Source: an uncultured Bacteroides sp.
GTDB taxonomy: Bacteria > Bacteroidota > Bacteroidia > Bacteroidales > Bacteroidaceae
Direction of reading: 5' to 3'
Assembly: GCA_945607605.1 (NCBI GenBank)
Contig: CALYZE010000009.1
Span: 1 to 53,221 of the forward strand
DNA length: 53,221 nucleotides
Of this stretch, positions 1-8,301 are shown piece by piece. A program made the position numbers and the translations under genes. The notes below the pieces were generated by a model that worked only from the letters and a program-made list of their open reading frames with translations, ran no database searches and was not told the DNA's origin. Within the stretch, counting starts at the first letter, position 1. Each line of letters starts with the position of its first letter.

Positions 1-114
1 CATACCATCATGCGATAGAGCAAAGCTTGAACCGTTAAAAGCACTTCAGTATAAATTTTCAATCTTCAAATCAAATATCTCTTTCTTTTCATTGTTTTTC
101 TTAAACATCATGCC

Positions 115-1407
115 ATGAGACGTACATCTATCATCATAGCCGCTATAGTTTTAAGCATCACACACATAGCTCCGGCACAGAACAGACCACAGCAAATTGA
201 GGATGACGCATACACAGTGATTGCTAATCCCGGTGAGACTGCAACTCATCGTGTTCGTATAAATTGGCATACAAACCTCAACAGTGGAAAGAGTTACTGT
301 GTTTATACAAAGTGTAGCGATATCGATTGGGAGCAAGCTCGGAAAACAAAAGCGCGACAAGAGGTTTGCACAGCTTACGACAGCCTTTTTTCTAAAAAAG
401 CTTCCGGTGAAGACTTTTATGAAAACGTACGTTTTTTGCGTAATACGGTCGAACTAAAAAACCTTGAAGCAGGCACAGAGTATATGTATAAATGCGGCAC
501 CGATCAGGCGGCAAAAATCCACTACTTCAAAACAGCTCCAGCTTCAGGAAAATGGAGTGCGGCTATCATTTCCGACTTTCATGCATACACACCTCTTCCT
601 AAGCGAGTTGAATCAGCAATGAAAATGATAACTACCCTAAAAGAGCGTCATACAGATAATCTTGATTTGATTTTGCACGTAGGTGACATCTGCGCTTGGG
701 GTGGCAGTTACTCTTTCTGGCGAGATTTATACAACCAATCTTATTTTTCAAAATATATGTGGGCAGGTGTAAATGGGAATCACGATAATATGGACCGCAA
801 ATCAACCCGGCTTTCCAACGATTATTTCCATTATGTTAATAATAATCCTGAGAATGGTTATAAAGGCGAGAAAGGAGTTTGTTACTACTTTAAATACAGT
901 AATGCATTGTTTATAATGCTCAACAGCGAAAGCATGCGGAGTGAAGAAGGACTTGCTTCTGCACAAGCCTGGGTCAAGAAAACAATACAATCCAACCCAA
1001 GTAGATTTGTCATCGTCATGGAGCACTATCAATGGTTTTTTGCAACCAACGGACGCACATCACAATACGAACGATGGAGACACTTATTCGATGAATATGG
1101 TGTTGATTTAGCCATCAGCGGAAACAACCACATTTATGCCCGCACCAATCCCCTTTATAACGGAGTTGAGACTGACGGGAATAAGGGAACTGTCTACCTC
1201 CAAACTCCCTCTTCCGACAATGAACGTGGACAAGAGCTTAGCGAATGGACAGAGAACAAAGACTTGATAAAATTTCGTTGGTCTGAGGGAGTCCGGACAG
1301 TAGGTGGTCTACTCCTGCAAGCCGACGACCATAAGTTACAGCTGACACTATACGATCGTTACGGAAATGCATTGGATAATATTGAAATCGCGTCTAAAAG
1401 AGGATAA
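115..1407 (+). CDS. Secreted calcineurin-like metallophosphoesterase, purple acid phosphatase type
   Basis: Predicted exported phosphoesterase of 430 residues. A signal peptide covers about residues 1-21, ending near APAQ. Residues about 30-140 look like the fibronectin-III-like N-terminal domain that precedes the catalytic domain in purple acid phosphatases. The metallophosphoesterase core follows with SDFH (D154, H156), GD (G190-D191), GNHD (221-224), MEHY (about 303-306) and GNNHIYAR (336-343). The last block is normally GHxHxY; here the first metal-site His is Asn337, so the di-metal site may be altered. The next gene starts 6 bp downstream, so the two are probably cotranscribed. The natural substrate cannot be read from sequence; a phosphomonoester is the family default. 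Confidence 0.85.
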   Translation: MRRTSIIIAAIVLSITHIAPAQNRPQQIEDDAYTVIANPGETATHRVRINWHTNLNSGKSYCVYTKCSDIDWEQARKTKARQEVCTAYDSLFSKKASGEDFYENVRFLRNTVELKNLEAGTEYMYKCGTDQAAKIHYFKTAPASGKWSAAIISDFHAYTPLPKRVESAMKMITTLKERHTDNLDLILHVGDICAWGGSYSFWRDLYNQSYFSKYMWAGVNGNHDNMDRKSTRLSNDYFHYVNNNPENGYKGEKGVCYYFKYSNALFIMLNSESMRSEEGLASAQAWVKKTIQSNPSRFVIVMEHYQWFFATNGRTSQYERWRHLFDEYGVDLAISGNNHIYARTNPLYNGVETDGNKGTVYLQTPSSDNERGQELSEWTENKDLIKFRWSEGVRTVGGLLLQADDHKLQLTLYDRYGNALDNIEIASKRG

Positions 1408-1413
1408 AATAGC

Positions 1414-2370
1414 ATGAAAATAATTTATTTACTAACTTTTATCGTATCTTACTCTTTGTTCAGTCAAGTTCAAGAGATTGCTAGATTATCAGCTTTTGTA
1501 GCCAACTCTGACTTTGAAAACTCAATCATGAATTTTGTTTCTAGCTTGGAACAGAAAAAGAAGAAACCTTATAAACAGGATTCAATAGTATCATCTCTAA
1601 ACTTCCAATTTCCTTCCCGAAAAGACAAGGCCATCACTGGAAGTGAATTTGTGCGTCGGGTCATGCATATGAATGCAAAAGAACGGGATTCTGTAATTTA
1701 TAAGGAAATTGCAGAAGGAAATATTCCGGAAGCACTTAAACAATCTATATATCTCACTGACAGTTTGCAAGACTCCGAAGGTAAGCTGCATAACGTCACA
1801 CTATGTGTATTGCCGGACTTCTTGGCAATAGGCTCAGATTCTGATTTTATTCGGATTCCTATGCTGCCACAAACGGCTCAGAAACTGGCCAACCTATTCG
1901 GTGCCATATTGCCTACACGCAAAATTTCAAATATCATTCACTGCCACAGTCAACAGAAAATGGCACCACATCCTATGACACCCGATAGCACAATGACTAG
2001 CATGCCTATATTTGCTCGTCATGATTCTATCATAGAGAAGACTCGAAACGCAACCGGTATGCACCAGAGAACACTGATTGCAGGACATAAAAAAGACATT
2101 GTAATAACCAACCGAATAGTCGGAGAGCCGGAAAGACTTTTTATCTATGGCTGGCATTATCAAGACGGAAAACCCATTCAACCCTTGAGTGCAGCACATG
2201 GCATTAATTATGTAGATTACAGCCACGGAGTAAGGTTGATTCGAGATGAAGTATGGGTAGATCACAAAAGATACTCTTTAAAGGCTCTGTTACAAGATTC
2301 TATACTGTACAGTTTGTTTAGTGACGAGGCCGGGCCAATGAAAACAACTCACTATCTGCCATCGTTCTAA
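1414..2370 (+). CDS. Secreted protein of unknown function
   Basis: 318 residues; I do not recognise the family. The N-terminus is a plausible signal peptide (hydrophobic stretch at residues 2-17, then polar sequence). The rest is soluble, with no membrane segment or lipobox. A His/Tyr-rich block near residues 260-275 (HGINYVDYSHGVRLI) looks conserved in character, and other histidines lie around residues 175-185 (IIHCHSQQK), so a metal-dependent hydrolase fold is possible but unproven. It starts 6 bp after the phosphoesterase gene and is followed by a 160-bp gap with the promoter of the salvage operon. A role next to phosphate or cell-wall scavenging is inferred from position only. Confidence 0.6.
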   Translation: MKIIYLLTFIVSYSLFSQVQEIARLSAFVANSDFENSIMNFVSSLEQKKKKPYKQDSIVSSLNFQFPSRKDKAITGSEFVRRVMHMNAKERDSVIYKEIAEGNIPEALKQSIYLTDSLQDSEGKLHNVTLCVLPDFLAIGSDSDFIRIPMLPQTAQKLANLFGAILPTRKISNIIHCHSQQKMAPHPMTPDSTMTSMPIFARHDSIIEKTRNATGMHQRTLIAGHKKDIVITNRIVGEPERLFIYGWHYQDGKPIQPLSAAHGINYVDYSHGVRLIRDEVWVDHKRYSLKALLQDSILYSLFSDEAGPMKTTHYLPSF

Positions 2371-2489
2371 AATCGTCTTATCACTATCTACTTCTATTTT
2401 ACAATAAGGTACACACTCGATAATTTGCAAATTAAGATTGATAATACTAAATATTCCAAAATAAGTGTTTTTGATATTAAAATAAAATC

Positions 2490-2497
2490 TATCTTTG
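2490..2497 (+). promoter_or_regulatory. -7 promoter box of the peptidoglycan salvage operon
   Basis: TATCTTTG matches the Bacteroides primary-sigma -7 consensus TAnnTTTG. A TTTG lies upstream at 2470-2473, but with a spacer of only 16 nt instead of the usual 19-21, so the -33 match is poor. Transcription from here would leave a leader of about 27 nt before the ATG at 2531. It is the only convincing box between the preceding gene and the long operon. Confidence 0.55.
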
Positions 2498-2530
2498 TTG
2501 CAAATAACATCCTCCTTATATAATACTATT

Positions 2531-3697
2531 ATGAAGAAGTTGCTGCTTTTAGCTATTATTCTATGTGGTTCTTTCTTGTGTCAGGCACAAGAAGAACGAG
2601 TTATTCTAGGTGATGAACAAACTGCCGAGTATTTTCCCATCTTAAAAGGCAAACGAATCGCTATTTTTTCCAATCATACAGGAATGGTAGGAAACAAACA
2701 TCTATTAGACATTTTACTGGAAAATAAATTTAACGTAGTAGCCATCTTCTCTCCGGAACATGGTTTTCGCGGTGATGCAGATGCAGGCGAACACGTTTCC
2801 AGTTCTGTTGACAAAAAAACCGGTGTGCCTATCCTCTCTCTTTATGATGGTAATTTAGGGAAACCCAGCGATGCTTCCATGCGCAAATTCGATTTATTGA
2901 TTGTAGATATACAAGACGTTGGGCTTAGATTCTATACCTACTATGCCTCCATGTGCAGACTGATGGATGCTTGTGCAGAGTACAATCGTAAAGTCTTGGT
3001 TTTAGACCGCCCCAATCCGAATGGACATTATGTAGACGGCCCTATCCTCGATATGAAATACAAATCCGGAGTAGGTTGGTTGCCTATCCCTATTGTACAT
3101 GGCATGACGTTGGGAGAGCTTGCTCTGATGGTGAATGGTGAACGCTGGTTACCCGCTTCACGCGTATGTGACCTAACAGTGATTCCTTGCAAAAACTATA
3201 CACACCAAACGATGTACAAGTTGCCGATACCTCCATCTCCCAACTTACCAAATATGAAATCGATTTATCTGTATCCGTCGACGTGTTTTTTCGAAGCTAC
3301 ACCGGTTAGCTTAGGCAGAGGTACCAACCTCCCATTCCAAGTATATGGTCATCCTAATATGACAGGCTATAACTATAGTTTTATCCCGCGCAGCATTCCA
3401 GGAGCCAAAACACCTCCTCAACTCAATAAACTTTGCCACGGTGTAAACCTCAGCCACATGAGTGATGAGGAAATTTGGAAACGTGGAATCGACTTAAGTT
3501 ATGTGATTGATGCGTATAAGAACCTGAATATGGGTAATCACTTCTTCCGTTCTTTCTTTGAATTACTAGTAGGCACAGACTACGTACGTAAGATGATAGA
3601 AGCTGATAAAAGTGCCGATGAAATTAAAGCAACGTGGAAAGACGATGTGGAAAAATTCAAGGCACAACGTAAACCCTATTTGCTCTACAAAGAATAA
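2531..3697 (+). CDS. namZ: Exo-beta-N-acetylmuramidase, NamZ/DUF1343 (GH171) family, copy 1
   Basis: 388 residues, exported (signal peptide about 1-20, ending FLCQAQ). The family, formerly DUF1343/YbbC and now GH171, releases MurNAc from the non-reducing end of peptidoglycan fragments. Visible family motifs are PEHGFRG (E76, H77 in the conserved acidic block), DIQDVGLRFYTY, LDRPNPNG, and a C-terminal segment typical of the family. The ATG at 2531 is chosen over an upstream TTG at 2495 because that TTG lies inside the -7 box and because the signal peptide starts at 2531. First gene of the operon; the symporter follows after 28 bp. A second paralogue sits at 15422. Family assignment is secure; whether it prefers free disaccharide or peptide-bearing fragments is not visible. 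Confidence 0.88.
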   Translation: MKKLLLLAIILCGSFLCQAQEERVILGDEQTAEYFPILKGKRIAIFSNHTGMVGNKHLLDILLENKFNVVAIFSPEHGFRGDADAGEHVSSSVDKKTGVPILSLYDGNLGKPSDASMRKFDLLIVDIQDVGLRFYTYYASMCRLMDACAEYNRKVLVLDRPNPNGHYVDGPILDMKYKSGVGWLPIPIVHGMTLGELALMVNGERWLPASRVCDLTVIPCKNYTHQTMYKLPIPPSPNLPNMKSIYLYPSTCFFEATPVSLGRGTNLPFQVYGHPNMTGYNYSFIPRSIPGAKTPPQLNKLCHGVNLSHMSDEEIWKRGIDLSYVIDAYKNLNMGNHFFRSFFELLVGTDYVRKMIEADKSADEIKATWKDDVEKFKAQRKPYLLYKE

Positions 3698-3725
3698 AAT
3701 CATCAACAAACCATAAAACAAAACC

Positions 3726-5180
3726 ATGAGCCCACTCTCTGTCATTATTACCATCGCTGCCTACTTTGTGATATTATTCACTATTTCCTATATTTCAGGC
3801 AGAAAAGCAGACAACGAAGGATTCTTTGTAGGCAATCGCAAGTCTTCCTGGTATGTCGTAGCCTTTGCCATGATTGGGGCTGCCATTTCAGGAGTAACCT
3901 ATGTATCTGTTCCAGGCATGGTCGCTGTCAGCGGCTTTGGTTATCTACAAATGGTGTTAGGGTTCATAGCCGGACAACTTATCATTGCTTTCGTTTTGGT
4001 ACCTTTATTCTACCGAATGAATTTAGTCTCCATATACGAGTATCTCGAAAACCGCTTCGGCATGTCTTCTTATCGCACGGGAGCATGGTTCTTTTTCATA
4101 TCCAAAATGCTCGGTGCTGCCGTACGTTTATTCCTAGTATGCTTAACATTGCAACTGTTGGTTTTTGATCCCTTCGGACTCCCCTTCCTCTTGAATGTGG
4201 CCGTTACAGTAGCATTAGTTTGGCTCTATACTTTCCGTGGCGGCGTAAAATCTCTGATCTGGACAGACTCTTTGAAAACTTTCTGTCTGGTAGTATCTGT
4301 TGTCCTTTGTATAGGTTACATCGCATCTGACTTGAATCTATCATTCACCAGCATGATAAGCACCATTGCCGACAGTGACATGTCACGCATCTTCTTCTTT
4401 GATGATATAAACAGCAAACAATACTTCTTCAAACAGTTTCTGGCAGGTGCATTTACTATGATTGCCATGACAGGATTGGATCAGGATATGATGCAACGCA
4501 ACCTAAGCTGCAAAAATTTCAAAGATTCACAAAAGAACATGATAACCAGTGTTATCTCCCAATTCTTCGTTATTTTGCTCTTCTTGATGTTGGGTGTATT
4601 GCTTTATATCTTTGCTGCCAATCAGCAGATTGAAGTAACCAAAGGTGATGAACTTTTCCCATTGATAGCCACAGGACAGTATTTTCCTGCCATCGTAGGT
4701 GTTCTCTTCATTATAGGATTGATTTCTTCCGCCTATTCCGCTGCCGGTTCTGCACTGACTGCACTGACCACGTCATTCACCGTTGACATTCTTGGAACAA
4801 AAGGAAAGACAGAAGAAGAAGTCGTGAAAATTCGTAAGAGAGTACATATTGCCATGGCGATATTCATGGGTGCTACCATTTTTATCATTAATCTGCTCAA
4901 CAATACAAGTGTCATTGATGCAGTTTATATTTTGGCAAGCTACACGTATGGTCCGATACTTGGTTTGTTTGCATTCGGTATCTTTATGAAACAGCAAGTT
5001 CGTGACAAATACATCCCCTTGGTAGCCATTGCTTCTCCGATTCTCTGCTTCATTCTTCAAAAGAACTCTGAGGCTTGGTTTGGAGGATACCAATTCAGCT
5101 ATGAGCTTTTGATATTCAACGCACTGTTTACGTTCATCGGACTCTGCTTACTAATTAAAAAAGATAATAAGAACAATTAA
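3726..5180 (+). CDS. Sodium/solute symporter (SSS family), probably for a peptidoglycan-derived substrate
   Basis: 484 residues, about 13 hydrophobic segments spread over the whole length, typical of SSS transporters with the LeuT fold. Family features include the N-terminal SYISGRKADNEGFFVGNRKS segment, GAAISGVTYVSVPG in the first part of the core, TGLDQDMMQRNLS in the middle, and LISSAYSAAGSALTALTTSF near residues 335-355, the usual Na+-site helix. It lies between an exo-muramidase and a cell-wall amidase, 14 bp before the latter, so the cargo is likely a sugar, amino acid or small peptide released from peptidoglycan. This is inferred from context; SSS members carry many solutes and substrate is not predictable from motifs. 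Confidence 0.82.
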   Translation: MSPLSVIITIAAYFVILFTISYISGRKADNEGFFVGNRKSSWYVVAFAMIGAAISGVTYVSVPGMVAVSGFGYLQMVLGFIAGQLIIAFVLVPLFYRMNLVSIYEYLENRFGMSSYRTGAWFFFISKMLGAAVRLFLVCLTLQLLVFDPFGLPFLLNVAVTVALVWLYTFRGGVKSLIWTDSLKTFCLVVSVVLCIGYIASDLNLSFTSMISTIADSDMSRIFFFDDINSKQYFFKQFLAGAFTMIAMTGLDQDMMQRNLSCKNFKDSQKNMITSVISQFFVILLFLMLGVLLYIFAANQQIEVTKGDELFPLIATGQYFPAIVGVLFIIGLISSAYSAAGSALTALTTSFTVDILGTKGKTEEEVVKIRKRVHIAMAIFMGATIFIINLLNNTSVIDAVYILASYTYGPILGLFAFGIFMKQQVRDKYIPLVAIASPILCFILQKNSEAWFGGYQFSYELLIFNALFTFIGLCLLIKKDNKNN

Positions 5181-5194
5181 CTTAATACATCATC

Positions 5195-8100
5195 ATGAAT
5201 GTAAGACTCTATTTCTTACTTAGTTTGCTCGCCACCTCCCTCCTCCCCCAAAGGGGAGGTGCGCAAGAGCTACCAACGGAGATTCGCCAGGGAATCGGAA
5301 GCTTCCTGGATGCCACTGCAAGAAAAGAAGTTTCTATAGGTCGCATAAAGATCGATTCTGTTGCCGTCAATGGCAACACCTTGCAGTTATTTGCCAATAT
5401 GAATTGTTCTTATATTCCTTTCCGAGAAGAGAACGTTGCTGAAATTTACAAAGGGGTACGTTCCTTACTTCCGCCTGATTTCATCAAATATAATCTGCAA
5501 ATTCGCACGAATAACCGTAGCATTGAAGAGCTCATTCCTCAAGTTTTGCACAGCAAAAAAGACAAAAAGGTCCAAACATTCAATCCGGGTGCCACAAAAC
5601 CTTTGGTAACAAAACTCTCTGAACCTTATGTCCCCTCCTATGGGCTACGTAACCGTCACATAGCATTGTGGCAAAGCCATGGTTGGTACTACGAACCCAA
5701 ACTGACACGTTGGGAATGGCAACGTGCACGTATTTTTCAAACGGTAGAAGACCTATATACCCAAAGTTACGTATTACCTTTTCTTGTTCCGATGTTGGAA
5801 AATGCAGGCGCCAATGTACTGCTCCCGCGCGAACGCGACTGTCAGTTGGCAGAAGTGATTATCGACAACGATGGAAGCCTCAGCAGCAACTCTATTTACA
5901 CCGAAAACACGTCTGATAAAGCATGGACACAAGGTATTGGAAAAGGTTTTGCTCATCTGAGAAGTCAATATATCAATTTTGAGAATCCGTTTAAAGAGGG
6001 TACATACCGTTCCATTGAAACCATCAAAAAAGGAAAAGAAAGTACGGCTGAGTGGATTCCTGAAATCCCTTCAACAGGCCGATATGCTGTATATGTATCC
6101 TACCAAACCCTTTCTAATAGTACGGACGATGCTCTTTATACTGTCTATCATAAAGGTGGTACCACTCAATTTAAAGTCAATCAGCAAATGGGTGGCGGTA
6201 CTTGGATCTATCTCGGAACCTTTGGTTTTGATGCCGGAAAAAGTAATGCGTACAAAGTAACGTTAAGCAACCGATCTGCCAAATCCGGACAAATTGTTAC
6301 CGCAGATGCCGTAAAGATAGGTGGAGGAATGGGAAACATCGCTCGGCGTATCTCAGAAGAAGGCGCTACCGAGAATTTAAAAAGCTCTGACGCCCGCAAC
6401 CTGCAAAATGCAGACAAGAGTAGTGTAGTCAATTATCAACTATCAACCACTGACTATCAACTAAGTGGTTATCCTCGTTACTGCGAAGCTGCACGATATT
6501 GGCTGCAATGGGCAGGCATACCAGATAGTGTTTACTCGGAAAGCCAAGGTAAGAACGATTATACCGATGACTACAAGAGTCGTGGTATTTGGGTGAATTA
6601 CCTTGCAGGTGGTTCTTCTGTCAATCCTGCCGAAAAAGGCTTAAATATCCCTGTAGATATGGCTTTTGCCTTCCATACCGATGCAGGTACCACTCTGAAT
6701 GACTCTATTATCGGAACACTTGGCATTTATTATACTCAGGCAACTAATGGAGTATTCTCCAATGGCGCATCACGATACCTCTCACATGACCTCACAGATT
6801 TGATTCTGTCTAATATTGTACGCGATATCCGCACACAATATGAACCTAATTGGACTCGTCGTGGTAAATGGAACCAATCTTATTATGAAGCTCGTGCACC
6901 ACACGTACCTACTATGCTACTGGAACTACTGTCTCACCAGAATTTCGCAGACATGCGTTACGGACTAGATCCTCGTTTCCGTTTTACCGTGAGTCGTTCC
7001 ATTTATAAAGGGATGCTCCAGTTCCTAAGCTCACAGTATAAGATGGACTATATAGTTCAACCTCTGCCTGTCAGCCACATGGCACTGCGTATGGCAAGTG
7101 AAAACGAAGTTGAATTGACTTGGCAACCAGTTATCGATTCATTGGAGCCTACTGCTACTGCCGAAAAATACATTGTTTATACCCGTATTGGTGATGGAGA
7201 TTTCGATAATGGTGTATTAGTGAATAAAAATAACTACCGCGCCACTCTTCCTTCGGGAGTTGTCTGCAGTTACAAAGTAACAGCTGTCAATAAAGGTGGC
7301 GAAAGTTTCCCGTCTGAGATTTTGTCTGCCGGTCGCCTTTTCAATCCTAAGGGTACAGTCTTGGTCGTAAATGGATTCGACCGCATCAGTGCACCGGCCG
7401 ACTTTGTAGCTCCTGCTCCAGCAGATGCTTTCCTTGCAGGTTTTTTGGACGATCAAGACCACGGCGTGCCTTATATACAAGATATCAGCTATATTGGCAA
7501 AATGAAAGAATTCCGTCGTTCTATTCCTTGGATGGATGATGACGCTTCCGGTTTCGGTGATAGCTACAGTAATTACGAAAGCCAGATAATTGCAGGCAAC
7601 ACATTTGATTATCCTGCCATACATGGCGCTGCGATCCTAAAGGCCGGCTACTCGTTTGTTTCTTGCAGCGATGAATCCGTAGAAAACGGACAGTTTTCTT
7701 TAAACGATTACCAATATACCGACTTAATTTTAGGTAAAGAATGTCAGACCAAGATGGGTAGAGGCGGTATAGCACCTCTGGAATTCAAGACATTCAGTAA
7801 ACCAATGCAAGATGCGATTACAGCTTATTGCAACCAAGGCGGAAATATTTTCATATCAGGAGCTTACGTTGGCACAGATTTATGGGACAACCGTCTTGCT
7901 AAAGCCGAAGATGCAGATAAGAAGTTTGCAACAGAAGTATTGAAGTATAAATGGCGCGTAGGACAAGCTGCCACAATGGGTAGAGTGAAATGTGTAGCTT
8001 CTCCGTTTACTGCCTTTACCGGAAACTATTCCTATCACAATGATTTGAATTCGGATTCTTATGTAGTAGAATCGCCGGATGCCATTGAGCCTGCAAGCAA

Positions 8101-8284
8101 AGAAGCCTATACCATGATGCGCTATTCTGAAAATAATTTAAGTGCTGGAGTGGCATACGCTGGTAGTTACAAGACATGCGTACTGGGATTTCCCTTTGAA
8201 TCGGTACGCACAGAAAATGAAAGAAACGTATTGATGAATGCCATCTTAAGCTTCTTTAACCCCCAACAAATTACAAATCATTAA
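5195..8284 (+). CDS. Secreted N-acetylmuramoyl-L-alanine amidase with inserted golvesin-like domain, Fn3 and C-terminal domain
   Basis: 1029 residues, signal peptide about 1-23. An Amidase_3-type zinc hydrolase is suggested by H162 (WQSHGW), E174 (RWEWQR), H494 (AFHTDAG) and the catalytic Glu E577 (LLELLSHQNF), which together would form the metal site and base. Between the first and second halves, about residues 245-385, sits a beta-rich insertion resembling the golvesin/xanthan-lyase C-terminal domain (STGRYAVYVSYQTL, TADAVKIGGGMGN). Residues about 625-715 resemble fibronectin III. Residues about 720-1025 form an alpha/beta domain of uncertain function. Such proteins are often labelled xanthan lyase because of the insertion, but the zinc residues favour amidase: cleavage of the MurNAc-L-Ala bond in the periplasm or outside. 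Two palindromic repeats lie inside the coding sequence. Confidence 0.8.
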   Translation: MNVRLYFLLSLLATSLLPQRGGAQELPTEIRQGIGSFLDATARKEVSIGRIKIDSVAVNGNTLQLFANMNCSYIPFREENVAEIYKGVRSLLPPDFIKYNLQIRTNNRSIEELIPQVLHSKKDKKVQTFNPGATKPLVTKLSEPYVPSYGLRNRHIALWQSHGWYYEPKLTRWEWQRARIFQTVEDLYTQSYVLPFLVPMLENAGANVLLPRERDCQLAEVIIDNDGSLSSNSIYTENTSDKAWTQGIGKGFAHLRSQYINFENPFKEGTYRSIETIKKGKESTAEWIPEIPSTGRYAVYVSYQTLSNSTDDALYTVYHKGGTTQFKVNQQMGGGTWIYLGTFGFDAGKSNAYKVTLSNRSAKSGQIVTADAVKIGGGMGNIARRISEEGATENLKSSDARNLQNADKSSVVNYQLSTTDYQLSGYPRYCEAARYWLQWAGIPDSVYSESQGKNDYTDDYKSRGIWVNYLAGGSSVNPAEKGLNIPVDMAFAFHTDAGTTLNDSIIGTLGIYYTQATNGVFSNGASRYLSHDLTDLILSNIVRDIRTQYEPNWTRRGKWNQSYYEARAPHVPTMLLELLSHQNFADMRYGLDPRFRFTVSRSIYKGMLQFLSSQYKMDYIVQPLPVSHMALRMASENEVELTWQPVIDSLEPTATAEKYIVYTRIGDGDFDNGVLVNKNNYRATLPSGVVCSYKVTAVNKGGESFPSEILSAGRLFNPKGTVLVVNGFDRISAPADFVAPAPADAFLAGFLDDQDHGVPYIQDISYIGKMKEFRRSIPWMDDDASGFGDSYSNYESQIIAGNTFDYPAIHGAAILKAGYSFVSCSDESVENGQFSLNDYQYTDLILGKECQTKMGRGGIAPLEFKTFSKPMQDAITAYCNQGGNIFISGAYVGTDLWDNRLAKAEDADKKFATEVLKYKWRVGQAATMGRVKCVASPFTAFTGNYSYHNDLNSDSYVVESPDAIEPASKEAYTMMRYSENNLSAGVAYAGSYKTCVLGFPFESVRTENERNVLMNAILSFFNPQQITNH
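5233..5261. repeat. GC-rich palindrome inside the amidase signal-peptide coding region
   Basis: CCTCCCC at 5242-5248 pairs with GGGGAGG at 5253-5259 around a CAAA loop. A competing arm CACCTCC at 5233-5239 can pair with GGAGGTG at 5255-5261. It encodes the end of the signal peptide (LLPQRGG) and is far more GC-rich than its surroundings, as expected of a small mobile palindrome tolerated in a permissive region. Confidence 0.6.
6434..6470. repeat. Short direct and inverted repeat inside the amidase coding region
   Basis: TATCAAC occurs three times (6434-6440, 6441-6447, 6455-6461), and AACCACT at 6445-6451 pairs perfectly with AGTGGTT at 6464-6470. The in-frame product is a Tyr/Gln/Ser/Thr linker (YQLSTTDYQLSG) just after the inserted domain and before the second half of the amidase. 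Confidence 0.55.
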
Positions 8285-8301
8285 TCTCTCAATCATCATC
8301 T

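Noticed and set aside
2495..2530. Upstream TTG start for the first NamZ-like gene
   Set aside because: The TTG lies within the -7 promoter box, so it would not be in the transcript, and the signal peptide begins at 2531.
5195..8284. Xanthan lyase as the product name
   Set aside because: That label would come from the inserted golvesin-like domain alone. The zinc-site residues and operon context point to an amidase.
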